IMG/VR virus record: IMGVR_UViG_3300025168_000175
Span: 1 to 43,086 of that record
Reading direction: 5' to 3' (one strand)
DNA length: 43,086 nt
From: a virus
Part shown: piece by piece, positions 24,418 to 31,395 of the stretch
How the letters are laid out: the number at the start of each line of letters is the position of its first letter
How positions within the stretch are numbered: position 1 is the first letter of the stretch
Program-made: the position numbers and the translations under genes
Notes under the pieces: model-generated
The model's database searches: none
Told to the model about the DNA's origin: nothing
What the model saw: the letters and a program-made list of their open reading frames with translations, nothing else

Positions 24418-24661
24418 ACAAGTAAAGAAGATATGGATCGAGTTTGATTTTTCAGATGATGACGGGAAAGCACAAATGCAAATGGTTATAGACTTTTTTA
24501 AAAAGAACTACCCGAATTTTAAATTAGAACCAGCAGATAATATTTTGTCAGTTGATGGTAATGGCAAGTTATTAAAAAGAATAAGTCGAAATATCTACAA
24601 CAATTTTTATGTGAAACAAGTAATGCATGAAGCTTTAGAAGGGGCAAAAAACGATGACTAA
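24410..24661 (+). CDS. Small early protein, 83 aa, unknown
   Basis: The function is not recognised. An in-frame ATG nine codons earlier (24383) is possible, but the 24410 start is preferred because GGAAGGAG lies 11 bases before it. The protein has an acidic beta-like start (WIEFDFSDDDGKAQM), a central helix and a Lys/Arg-containing end. It ends eight bases inside the next gene. Several neighbours have similar size and close overlaps, typical of early phage gene clusters. Confidence 0.6.
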   Translation: MNEQVKKIWIEFDFSDDDGKAQMQMVIDFFKKNYPNFKLEPADNILSVDGNGKLLKRISRNIYNNFYVKQVMHEALEGAKNDD

Positions 24662-24953
24662 ATATACAATTGAACAGCTCGAAATAATGTTTGCGCAAAA
24701 CCGCGCCAATTTGGCCAGAACTCGGATCGAGCAAAACCGAGGCTTATTCCTAAATAGATTGTTTACATTGGCGTCGATCGCGTTTGGTGCTGGTTTACTG
24801 TTCATGGGTATATGGGCGTTAGACTTTGTCCCTACCACCACCATAGCGGATATGAACCCACATGACTGGTTGCATTCAACTTTAACTGTATTCGTGCCAG
24901 TGGCGTGTGGAATGTTTTTTATATGCTTTGGTGCGATCATTAGCAGGGATTAG
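24654..24953 (+). CDS. Two-helix membrane protein, 99 aa, unknown
   Basis: The first 33 residues are a charged helix rich in Asn, Arg and Gln. Two hydrophobic segments follow (about residues 36-56 and 78-95) with a short loop of PTTTIADMNPHDW. Both ends are predicted cytoplasmic by charge. This could be an early membrane-acting protein such as a superinfection exclusion factor, but there is no family match by eye. It overlaps the previous gene by eight bases. Confidence 0.62.
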   Translation: MTKYTIEQLEIMFAQNRANLARTRIEQNRGLFLNRLFTLASIAFGAGLLFMGIWALDFVPTTTIADMNPHDWLHSTLTVFVPVACGMFFICFGAIISRD

Positions 24954-24958
24954 TCGCA

Positions 24959-24988
24959 AATATAGCCGGTGGTATCACTGGCTATATT
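24959..24988 (+). promoter_or_regulatory. Intergenic hairpin with palindrome half-site in the loop
   Basis: AATATAGCC (24959-24967) pairs with GGCTATATT (24980-24988). With a G-T pair and GTG/CAC the stem reaches 13 bases and the loop is GTAT. The loop region contains GGTATCAC, exactly half of the dispersed palindrome. No T-run follows, so it is not a standard terminator. Confidence 0.65.
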
Positions 24989-25025
24989 AGTGAACAATTC
25001 CGTTCTATATAGGGAGAATAATATT

Positions 25026-25145
25026 ATGACAGATCAAGAAATTATTGATTTATTTGACAGTAATTTGAATATTACGTTACGTGAACTATCGAATTTATCG
25101 GGGCGAACGATTGCCAATCTTAAAAAACTATTAATGGGAGAATAG
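25026..25145 (+). CDS. Micro-protein of 39 aa with HTH-like segment
   Basis: The ATG at 25026 is preceded by AGGGAGA and gives 39 residues. The second half, LRELSNLSGRTIANLKKLLM, has the helix-turn-helix-like spacing seen in a small protein recurrent in phage early regions (LRELSxxTGxSxxxLKxxLM). DNA binding is possible but not shown, and the protein is shorter than usual regulators. The next gene starts three bases after its stop with a shared ribosome site. Confidence 0.6.
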   Translation: MTDQEIIDLFDSNLNITLRELSNLSGRTIANLKKLLMGE

Positions 25146-25148
25146 ATC

Positions 25149-25940
25149 ATGTTAAACAAATCAGGCGTAATATACCGAGGGCCTTCAATGATCGACGGCC
25201 AGCCAATCGTCGTTATCGCAATTGCGACCAGTGGCAATACTAAAACGGGTGCGATGTTACAAACTTTTATTTTAGTTGAAAACACACATCCCGTCGAAGC
25301 TTTGAGACTAGGACTTGATGCGTCGGTCTGCGGCGATTGCCTAGCACGACCGGCAAATGAGGGCTGGTGTTATGTTCGCGTCGAACAATCAGTTGCTGGT
25401 GTTTGGAAGTGTTACCATAAACTAGAATTCAGAATAACCACCGGCAAAAATAAGGGCAATATGTCAAATTATGCTGGCTATCCAATGGCCACGAAAACTG
25501 ATCAAATCATCGCCATGGGTGCCGGTCGTGAAGTTCGTCTCGGCACGTATGGCGATCCGGCAGCGGTGCCGATCGAAGTATGGGAAAGCTTAACGACCGA
25601 AGCCCTTGGGTGGAATGGGTATACGCACCAATGGAAAAAGTGTTCACCTGATTATGCGCGTTTTTGTATGGCATCAATCGACCAACCATGTGATACCATT
25701 TTAGCTGAGATTTTAGGCTATAGGTGCTTTATTGCCAAACTTTCCAATGAACCGGTGCCAGTCACTTCTATTAAATCTGTAGGTTGCCCTGCGGCTCGAG
25801 AAAATGGTGCTAAGGCCACGTGTTCGCAATGTATGGGTTGTGGGGGCAATGATGGGATCGGAACGACGAACCGAGTGATCGAAGTCCATGGCGTCGATTT
25901 TAAGACCAAACGATATCAACAGTGGAGACTAAGCGCATGA
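25149..25940 (+). CDS. Conserved phage/plasmid protein, 263 aa (DUF7227-like)
   Basis: The protein has the order GNTKTGAMLQTFIL, CGDC...GWCYVRVEQ, RLGTYGDPAAVP, GYTHQWK, a MASID/STDT-type block and C-terminal CPA...ATCSQCMGCGG cysteines. This is a widespread family of unknown function carried by phages and plasmids. Two CxxC pairs near the C-terminus suggest zinc or iron-sulfur binding. The start ATG at 25149 follows GGGAGA. The family number is recalled rather than searched and should be treated as tentative. Confidence 0.7.
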   Translation: MLNKSGVIYRGPSMIDGQPIVVIAIATSGNTKTGAMLQTFILVENTHPVEALRLGLDASVCGDCLARPANEGWCYVRVEQSVAGVWKCYHKLEFRITTGKNKGNMSNYAGYPMATKTDQIIAMGAGREVRLGTYGDPAAVPIEVWESLTTEALGWNGYTHQWKKCSPDYARFCMASIDQPCDTILAEILGYRCFIAKLSNEPVPVTSIKSVGCPAARENGAKATCSQCMGCGGNDGIGTTNRVIEVHGVDFKTKRYQQWRLSA

Positions 25941-26179
25941 ATAAATTAAACGAACTAGATCTTGCCGAACTATTGATCATTCGATCATTGGTTATAAGTG
26001 ATAGTTGCGCAATGATTATACATTGCCGAGGTAGTAATTACCCCGAAAATGAGGATGATAATCGAGCGGTATACGACGCAATCACTCAAATAAATGATGA
26101 TATCGTGCTGAAACTATCACGAAAAATCCGCGCAATGAAAGCAACTAAAAACAAGGATAAAAACCATGACAAGTTATAA
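25937..26179 (+). CDS. Small protein, 80 aa, unknown
   Basis: The ATG at 25937 overlaps the previous stop (ATGA) and has GGAG at 25924-25927, so this start is preferred over a GTG at 25922. It is a mostly helical, acidic start (LNELDLAELLIIRSL) with a Lys-rich C-terminus. It overlaps the next gene by 14 bases. No motif is recognised. Confidence 0.58.
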   Translation: MNKLNELDLAELLIIRSLVISDSCAMIIHCRGSNYPENEDDNRAVYDAITQINDDIVLKLSRKIRAMKATKNKDKNHDKL

Positions 26180-26369
26180 GCCAGTCTTTCTATTTAAAAA
26201 TGGCGACGAACGCCAAGAAAACAATCAACGCTTTGCCACGTACGACGAGGCCAAGGGTTCGGCTGTGGCGCGATTTATGCGCTGGACTATGCCGTGTGGG
26301 TGGGACGTTGAAACATCGACTGACGAACCAAACTATACCCATATGAACGGGGTCGACGAACATCTTTAA
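26166..26369 (+). CDS. Small protein, 67 aa, unknown
   Basis: The ATG at 26166 follows ACAAGGATAAAAACC, the same leader pattern seen before other small genes here. It has a likely beta-alpha-beta start (YKPVFLFKNG...YDEAKGSAVARF) and a Trp/Asp-rich end. It resembles small phage proteins that read a DEAKxxAxxRF helix. Function unknown. Confidence 0.58.
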   Translation: MTSYKPVFLFKNGDERQENNQRFATYDEAKGSAVARFMRWTMPCGWDVETSTDEPNYTHMNGVDEHL

Positions 26370-26393
26370 ATTCTATAGATAAGGATAAAAACT

Positions 26394-26606
26394 ATGTGTG
26401 ATAATAAAATCGAATTATATGCTCCTCGAGGCTATGACTACGTAGCCTACGATATTAAATGCGGCAACACCGACCATAATGGACAACGGGCAATCTGCGG
26501 AGTATGTGCCGATGATCCGAATGCGATGGCAGAAATAAAAAGACATGAAGATAATGTTAATGCTGATAATGCGTGGGCAAGGTCGGCAGGTCGGGGAGAG
26601 TACTAA
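26394..26606 (+). CDS. Small protein with cysteine pair, 70 aa, unknown
   Basis: The ATG at 26394 follows GATAAGGATAAAAAC at the standard distance. The sequence has CGNTDHNGQRAICGVC, which could form a small zinc knuckle (two Cys before and two after the His/Asn segment). The tail is Asp/Asn/Arg-rich. It is the last gene before the terminator at 26646 and closes this transcript. Confidence 0.6.
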   Translation: MCDNKIELYAPRGYDYVAYDIKCGNTDHNGQRAICGVCADDPNAMAEIKRHEDNVNADNAWARSAGRGEY

Positions 26607-26645
26607 ACCAGCCACCCGATAAGTGAAAGCCAATTAATCAATAAG

Positions 26646-26680
26646 CCTCAGAATGTCGAAAGATGTTCTGGGGTTTTTTT
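26646..26680 (+). terminator. Rho-independent terminator
   Basis: CCTCAGAA (26646-26653) pairs with TTCTGGGG (26666-26673) with one G-T pair, followed by seven T (26674-26680). It closes the first early transcript 40 bases after the 26394-26606 gene. Confidence 0.85.
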
Positions 26681-26683
26681 ATT

Positions 26684-26699
26684 GGTATCACGTGTTCTC
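26684..26699. promoter_or_regulatory. Dispersed palindrome copy 5 (half conserved)
   Basis: GGTATCACGTGTTCTC. The left arm and CACGTG core are intact and the right arm is lost. It lies immediately after the terminator T-run and 10 bases before a TTGACT. Confidence 0.5.
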
Positions 26700-26776
26700 A
26701 ATAATTGACTGTAGAACTATATCCCTTAAGAGGATATATAGTACTACGTAAAGTCTTATTACAGCGCAAAATGAAA

Positions 26777-26906
26777 GACTACCTAAACCCCCATAAAAAC
26801 AATGCTAAGTATTTGATGTTAAAAGGTAAAGTACATTACGTGAGTATACCTAAACCCCCACTACGTGACTACCCAAACTCCCCTATTTTAGACTACCCAA
26901 ACCCCC
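26777..26906. repeat. Iteron set GACTACCYAAACCCCC
   Basis: Four units start at 26777, 26844, 26867 and 26891 (the second reads GTATACC at its start; the third has one T in the C-run). The last three are spaced 23 and 24 bases apart, about two DNA turns. An inverted GGTAGTC lies at 26969. They may bind a replication initiator or regulator. Confidence 0.78.
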
Positions 26907-27025
26907 TTAAAAATGGCCTGTTTTTTCAGCTCAAACTGCTACAACATTGAAACCTAACACTTTTTTCAGGTAGTCGGAGTGCGTAGTCCAATAATTATGT
27001 TTAAAAACAAGGACTTACAGAAAGC

Positions 27026-27054
27026 TTGACTATGCGACAATTATGTCATAAGCT
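27026..27054 (+). promoter_or_regulatory. Candidate promoter for second early transcript
   Basis: TTGACT (27026-27031), 17-base spacer, TAAGCT (27049-27054). The same -10-like hexamer at the same spacing follows TTGACA at 31323, which strengthens both. Confidence 0.45.
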
Positions 27055-27097
27055 TACGCTACGATACCATGAAAATAAAATATGAAAGTATGATAAA

Positions 27098-27430
27098 ATG
27101 ACTGAAATTATGACTCGCGAAAGATTAATAATCTGGCTAGAAGAAGCGGCTTTTCAAGAGGTGAACTATAACCAAACTTTCCAAATCCTTGAAGATGATG
27201 AGGACGGTGACTTAACAGTATGTTTCAAAGTAAAACCCAAGGAAACTTATTGTGAAATGGCTTTCCGAGAAATGATTGAAAGCTTTGGTGTGACCTTATG
27301 GCAAGCTGAAGTGGCAATGGATACTGCTTGCAATTCAGAATATGGTGCCGCCATTAAAGGCGAGGACTTTGATTATCTTCGCACGATGATTAATCAAATT
27401 TACAGAGCTGGGAAGGAGAGTGTAAAATGA
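27098..27430 (+). CDS. Early protein, 110 aa, unknown
   Basis: The function is not recognised. The protein is acidic and mostly helical, with an EDDEDGDLTVCFKV beta segment and a C-terminal helix. The ATG at 27098 lacks a strong ribosome site. A short reading frame from 27070 overlaps it (ATGA) and might couple translation. The gene ends by overlapping the next ATG (ATGA). Confidence 0.6.
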   Translation: MTEIMTRERLIIWLEEAAFQEVNYNQTFQILEDDEDGDLTVCFKVKPKETYCEMAFREMIESFGVTLWQAEVAMDTACNSEYGAAIKGEDFDYLRTMINQIYRAGKESVK

Positions 27431-27642
27431 AGATATATAGAGTAAGCCCTCAGTTAGACATCAGCAAAGATGTCAAAGCGAACAGTCAAGAAGAAGCTGA
27501 AAGGATTGTTCATAACGAGGCTCAAAAGATCTTGTTAGCCAGAGGTGGAGCAATGGATAAATTTTTCGATGCTGGATACCTTGAGCTAGGTGGAGACAGC
27601 ACTTTTGTAGAGGACAGTTGGGAAGAGGAGAGTGTAGAATGA
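27427..27642 (+). CDS. Small protein, 71 aa, unknown
   Basis: The ATG overlaps the previous stop by four bases and has GGAGAG upstream. The sequence starts with a beta strand (MKIYRVSPQLDI) followed by a helix with ANSQEEAERIVHNEA, a layout common in small phage proteins of unknown role. The C-terminus is strongly acidic (EDSWEEESVE). It overlaps the next gene start by four bases. Confidence 0.6.
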   Translation: MKIYRVSPQLDISKDVKANSQEEAERIVHNEAQKILLARGGAMDKFFDAGYLELGGDSTFVEDSWEEESVE

Positions 27643-28163
27643 ACATCTTTTACCTTCACCCCAACGCTCAAGTCTGTGCTGAGATGCATTGCGACAAGCA
27701 CGTCGTAAAGATGATACTCGAGTATGCACAGTTGCTGTCTACTGCACATCGTGAGCTAGATGGCGATGAGTATGCTGATGATGCCGGACTATACAAGTCC
27801 ACTCACAAGAATCACCCGAGTGCTGTCTGGGTGAGAAAATCCCGCTCAAATTACCGTTGGGTGCATTCGCTTTTACTTAGCGTATGCGAGCAATACACCC
27901 AAAGATACGGCAAAGTGCACAAGACGCAGAGCTCAGGCGTTGTGAAGGCTCTCAGCCGTTGTCCTACCCATCTTAGTATTGGCTACTTCACTGCACCCCC
28001 ACTTTGTATGCCTGACGAATATAAGGCGGTTGACGTTGTCGACGCATATCGGGATTATTACATCGGTGAAAAGCTGTATAAGAAAGATGGAAAACCTATG
28101 GCCAAATGGTCATATTCTGAACGCCCGAAATGGGCAAACTCTAACCATGAAAGTGCAATATAA
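27639..28163 (+). CDS. Conserved phage protein (CDKHVVKM family), 174 aa
   Basis: The ATG at 27639 is chosen over an upstream TTG because it overlaps the previous stop and follows GAGGAG. The block CDKHVVKMILEYAQLLSTAHR, THKNHPSAVWVRKS and MPDEYK...YRDYYIGEK is highly conserved in many myo- and podoviruses of aquatic bacteria. Conserved His, Asp and Lys residues look catalytic. Some relatives are listed near DNA glycosylases, but I cannot support an activity from sequence alone. Confidence 0.7.
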   Translation: MNIFYLHPNAQVCAEMHCDKHVVKMILEYAQLLSTAHRELDGDEYADDAGLYKSTHKNHPSAVWVRKSRSNYRWVHSLLLSVCEQYTQRYGKVHKTQSSGVVKALSRCPTHLSIGYFTAPPLCMPDEYKAVDVVDAYRDYYIGEKLYKKDGKPMAKWSYSERPKWANSNHESAI

Positions 28164-28303
28164 TGGCTAAAATTAAAAAAGATGTTAAAAGTTGGTTCGA
28201 CAGTCACGTTATCGTGAGTATGCCTGATTCAATCGGGAAAGCTGGCGAAGAGAAGATCAAAGAAAAGATCAAAGAAAAACTAGCAAAGGAAATAACAAAA
28301 TGA
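28163..28303 (+). CDS. Micro-protein, 46 aa, lysine-rich
   Basis: The ATG at 28163 overlaps the previous stop (TAATG). Forty-six residues: a Lys-rich start, a short beta segment and a Lys/Glu helix with two EKIK repeats, probably coiled. It overlaps the next ATG by four bases. Function unknown. Confidence 0.55.
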   Translation: MAKIKKDVKSWFDSHVIVSMPDSIGKAGEEKIKEKIKEKLAKEITK

Positions 28304-28455
28304 TAGTTACGTCTAAAGAGCTGTGGATGGAACAAGCGCCTTGTTTCAATTTCGAATTGGACGAAACACAAATGCTGGCGAAAGCTTTGGAGAAAGGTTT
28401 TGTCACTGAAGTCGGTGAAAATCAATACGAGATCAACGAGGAGTATTACGAATGA
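28300..28455 (+). CDS. Micro-protein, 51 aa, acidic
   Basis: The ATG at 28300 overlaps the previous stop (ATGA) and its own stop overlaps the next ATG. Fifty-one residues, acidic, with a helix (FELDETQMLAKALEKGFV) followed by a possible beta hairpin. The chain of four-base overlaps from 27427 to 28455 supports real translation. Function unknown. Confidence 0.55.
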   Translation: MIVTSKELWMEQAPCFNFELDETQMLAKALEKGFVTEVGENQYEINEEYYE

Positions 28456-28691
28456 AGTATTTATGTTTAGCTTTGTTGGCTGTGAGTGGGTGCGTTGATC
28501 CTACTTACGAGCGTGGGACATACCAGTTTGTTGGCTGTCACACAGTCACTCAAAATCCAGCGTCGGACGGTGAGAGAGCGTTCTTTGCTTTCATTGATCT
28601 CAAAGCTGGTGATGAGCTGTTCTTTAAGCAGATCAACAACGACACAGGGAAAGCTACGCCTGTATCGACCGGAGTAAAATGCGATGACTAG
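28452..28691 (+). CDS. Small lipoprotein, 79 aa
   Basis: A short signal sequence is followed by a lipobox VSGC (Cys14), so the mature protein would be lipid-anchored. Two more Cys (about 29 and 77) could form a disulfide in the periplasm. An early-expressed lipoprotein could block superinfection at the cell surface, as some phage lipoproteins do; this is inference. The ATG overlaps the preceding stop. It overlaps the next gene by eight bases. Confidence 0.68.
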   Translation: MKYLCLALLAVSGCVDPTYERGTYQFVGCHTVTQNPASDGERAFFAFIDLKAGDELFFKQINNDTGKATPVSTGVKCDD

Positions 28692-28884
28692 AGTAGGTGA
28701 AGATCTATTCCCTGAGAAAGAAGACACTCAGTGTTATGATTGTGCTGGTATGGGAGTTTTCGTATCGAAGCATGGCGTTAAAGAATGCAACGCTTGCGAA
28801 GGCACTGGCTTCGGAGCCAAACACAAGCTGACACTCACTGAGAGAGTTGAAAGGATTGAAGAACACTTACGCGAATACGGCTAG
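28684..28884 (+). CDS. Small DnaJ-type zinc finger protein, 66 aa
   Basis: Two CxxCxGxG motifs (CYDCAGMG at 17-24 and CNACEGTG at 35-42) form one DnaJ central-domain-like zinc site. A C-terminal helix (LTLTERVERIEEHLREYG) follows. Such tiny proteins are common in phages. They bind zinc but their role is unclear. The gene overlaps the end of the primase-helicase on the other strand by four bases, so the two are convergent. Confidence 0.78.
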   Translation: MTRVGEDLFPEKEDTQCYDCAGMGVFVSKHGVKECNACEGTGFGAKHKLTLTERVERIEEHLREYG

Positions 28885-30878
28885 TACTCCGGATAGTCGA
28901 TAAGAAAAGCTTCCAGATCTTTGGGGGCTTTTTTTATGTTATTCCACCGCCATTCTGCTCTTTTATTTGCGTGAACGTTGTAGCATTTAGACAACAAGCT
29001 CTTCGAATTGTCTCTCAACGTACTAATATATAACTTCGCAATTTGTTGAGCTTTTGGAAACCCTTCGAGGTTTAGACGAAAGACTATTTTTGACAGCTCA
29101 GCCATACTGAAAGCTCGAACTTTATTGACGAATAAATGCCTCAGAACAATGGCTTCGACAATGTCCATTTTCTTTTTAGTGACTTGGTGTTCTTTACTCA
29201 ATTCCTGTTCAAGCTTCTCCCCTTTGACAGCCACCAACGACACATCCTCGATGCCGACAGACACCTCGTTAAGCTGAATGTATTGCTTATCTTCCCACTC
29301 CGGTGCATCCTTTTGTTTTGTCATAGCTAGACTAACTGTGTAAGATTTATTCTGGCGTTCGAGCTTCAACATAACGTCAGCGTCAGCACCAAAGACAGAC
29401 GAGCCTCGAGCAGAATTGGTATCACCTTTGCCTGTGTGATGCAGAGCTAGGACAGCCGCTCCTAATTCCTTTTGAAGATGCTCTATTTTCTGTGTGAAAG
29501 CAGAAGCGTGTTCCTGGGAATTCTCGTTCATTCCTTGCATAGATCGACCAACGGTATCGATCACAATTAACTTATAACCATTCGGAGACAATTGCTTTGC
29601 ACCCTCGATAAATACTCCGATGTCTTCAGAAACTAAAGGCACTGGATCGACCAAATTAAAGTCTTCGACACGGTTGCCATAGAAATTTGTATTCTCCCAT
29701 GCTTTAACCCGTTTTGTGATTGAACTTCGGCCTTCACCAGCGCAGTATAGAACAGGGCCAGCCTCTTCAATATCTGGCCAGTTAGCTGTATCACTCATGC
29801 CCATGCCAGCGGCAACTGATAGAGCTATATCGAGAGCGAGAAACGTCTTAAATGTTCCGGGAGCACCGTATAAGATTGCGTAAGACTGTGAGGGTAAGAG
29901 TCCATTGATAAGCCAAGCTGGCGGTCGTATATTTTGCATACGTTCACGGCTGACAAATCGGAAGCGGCCTGCGTTGTAACCTTTCCCCGGATCGTCGGGA
30001 TCGGCAACGACAGGTTTAAACATGGCGAGCGTGTTGGCGGTGCTATAGGCTTGCGTATAACTGCCCGGGGGTGACGTATTATATGAATATCCATTTTTCA
30101 GTTTTTCCCTTAAATGATCTGCGTTTTCAGAGTCCCATGGTGGTGAACATCGTGGATTCCAGTGCTCCCACATCACGTCGAAGGCCATCTCTTCAGATAG
30201 ACCAAATGATTTGCAGGCGGTAGCGGTGGCATAAGCCATACCGTCACCGCCTTGCCCTTCGATAGCAATCTTTGCTTTGTTCTTTAACCAGTCGATCGCG
30301 TCTCGTATATTCTCTGGTAGATCAGGTTCGATGATCCAATTATCACGGTCGACTGATCTCTCACGCCCCGTGTTACACATCCGCAACATTTCATCTGTGC
30401 GGTAAGCTGGCTTGCCTTCACTAACCCATTCATAGTACCCTTCAGTTGAGCGGGGGCTTTCAATCGTATGAGAAGGCGGCAACAATACATAAGAACCAAA
30501 GGATCTTACATCAACCTTCGGAGACAGTTTGGATTGACTTGGTGCGGCCACCTCACCTTCACTCATTGCAAACATCTCATGGAAGCCGCCACTGGGTGTA
30601 CGGGATATCAGTAGTGTTTTGGGTATCTTACCAACGACGCTTTCGAGATGATCTCGGTTATGGCCTACATCAAAATCGAACGTCAACATATTAGCTTCAC
30701 CAACGTGCAGACCGATGTTAGCTTGAGGCCATTTCGTCCACATTTTCTCGATTTCGAATTTGTCTGTTGTCGCCGCATAAACCCCGGTCAAAGTTAGAGG
30801 CTCTTTGATTTCATTGCATGGAAACACGGGCCAGCCTTTATCTGCATAGGCCAGAGCGGCCTGCTTCATCTTACTCAT
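28881..30878 (-). CDS. Primase-helicase (prim-pol plus RepA-like ATPase)
   Basis: Residues about 5-170 form an archaeo-eukaryotic type prim-pol domain: KGWPVFPC, FDFDVGH (metal-binding Asp68 and Asp70), SGGFHEMF and VDVRSFGSYVLLPPS. A C-terminal RecA-like helicase follows, with Walker A GAPGTFKT (about 333), Walker B LIVIDTVGRS and the ALHHTGKGD...RGSSVFG sensor typical of RepA-like AAA ATPases. It would prime and unwind DNA for the polymerase at 36964. The first codon is taken as the ATG at 30878 (a TTG four codons earlier is possible). It is the only minus-strand gene inside the early arm and is about 665 residues. Confidence 0.88.
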   Translation of the reverse strand: MSKMKQAALAYADKGWPVFPCNEIKEPLTLTGVYAATTDKFEIEKMWTKWPQANIGLHVGEANMLTFDFDVGHNRDHLESVVGKIPKTLLISRTPSGGFHEMFAMSEGEVAAPSQSKLSPKVDVRSFGSYVLLPPSHTIESPRSTEGYYEWVSEGKPAYRTDEMLRMCNTGRERSVDRDNWIIEPDLPENIRDAIDWLKNKAKIAIEGQGGDGMAYATATACKSFGLSEEMAFDVMWEHWNPRCSPPWDSENADHLREKLKNGYSYNTSPPGSYTQAYSTANTLAMFKPVVADPDDPGKGYNAGRFRFVSRERMQNIRPPAWLINGLLPSQSYAILYGAPGTFKTFLALDIALSVAAGMGMSDTANWPDIEEAGPVLYCAGEGRSSITKRVKAWENTNFYGNRVEDFNLVDPVPLVSEDIGVFIEGAKQLSPNGYKLIVIDTVGRSMQGMNENSQEHASAFTQKIEHLQKELGAAVLALHHTGKGDTNSARGSSVFGADADVMLKLERQNKSYTVSLAMTKQKDAPEWEDKQYIQLNEVSVGIEDVSLVAVKGEKLEQELSKEHQVTKKKMDIVEAIVLRHLFVNKVRAFSMAELSKIVFRLNLEGFPKAQQIAKLYISTLRDNSKSLLSKCYNVHANKRAEWRWNNIKKAPKDLEAFLIDYPEY

Positions 30879-30920
30879 GTTTTTTCCCAATTCTTTTCAA
30901 GTGTCGTCGAAGACCACCAC

Positions 30921-30947
30921 CGTATATGATTTGCTTGCATCAGTCAA
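30921..30947 (-). promoter_or_regulatory. Candidate promoter for primase-helicase
   Basis: On the minus strand TTGACT (30947-30942) is followed by TATACG (30926-30921) with a 15-base spacer, shorter than ideal. It lies 43 bases before the primase start in the divergent 119-base gap. Confidence 0.35.
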
Positions 30948-30997
30948 CCGACTTATGGTACACATTACTAGGATACTACAAATTTAGGAAAAATGAT

Positions 30998-31336
30998 ATG
31001 AATGCGAGAATGACGACAGGCATAATTGTTTACGTCACTGCTATACTAGCTGGGCTATATCTTGTCGGGTACGCTAACGCTCAAGAATCAGTCAAGAGCG
31101 TCTGTGCTCCTAGAAACGTTATAATATCTAAGCTAGAAATTAAACATGGCGAGCAACCACAACACCGAGGGTTCTCCGCTTCCGGTAACGTACTCGAGAT
31201 CACCGTCAGTCAAGGTAAAGACAAAGCGTGGACGGCAATGCTGACTAATCCAAAAGGTATTACGTGTCTGGTATCTTCGGGTCTATATTGGGAAACAGTG
31301 GAGCCTAAGGATACCGCCACATTTGACACTCATTGA
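30998..31336 (+). CDS. Exported small protein, 112 aa
   Basis: The ATG at 30998 is preferred; an upstream in-frame start at 30818 lies inside the primase gene. AGGAAAA lies before it. The first 28 residues form a signal peptide (hydrophobic IIVYVTAILAGLYLVGYANA, cleavage after ANA likely). The mature part is basic with two Cys, consistent with a periplasmic protein. Function unknown. The last codons overlap a candidate promoter at 31323. Confidence 0.6.
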   Translation: MNARMTTGIIVYVTAILAGLYLVGYANAQESVKSVCAPRNVIISKLEIKHGEQPQHRGFSASGNVLEITVSQGKDKAWTAMLTNPKGITCLVSSGLYWETVEPKDTATFDTH

Positions 31337-31351
31337 AATATGTGGTAAGCT
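31323..31351 (+). promoter_or_regulatory. Promoter for third early transcript
   Basis: TTGACA (31323-31328), 17-base spacer, TAAGCT (31346-31351). The -35 is a perfect match, and the -10-like box and spacing equal those at 27026. It starts 45 to 70 bases upstream of the 31396 gene. Confidence 0.55.
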
Positions 31352-31395
31352 GTATATGTTAAATTAAATCTTAATCTATAGGGAATATGAAAATT

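Larger units (their letters stand above)
26607..27097. other. Second non-coding region (491 bases)
   Basis: No convincing gene lies here. It holds a terminator (26646-26680), a partial palindrome copy (26684-26699), an inverted repeat (TATATCC...GGATATA near 26719-26739), four iterons (26777-26906), an inverted fragment of the same unit near 26969 and a candidate promoter (27026-27054). The reading frame 26705-26950 repeats DYPN because of the iterons and is probably not a gene. Confidence 0.7.

Noticed and set aside
26705-26950. 81-codon plus-strand frame with repeated DYPN
   Set aside because: It is a product of the iterons, lacks a ribosome site and starts within promoter-like DNA.
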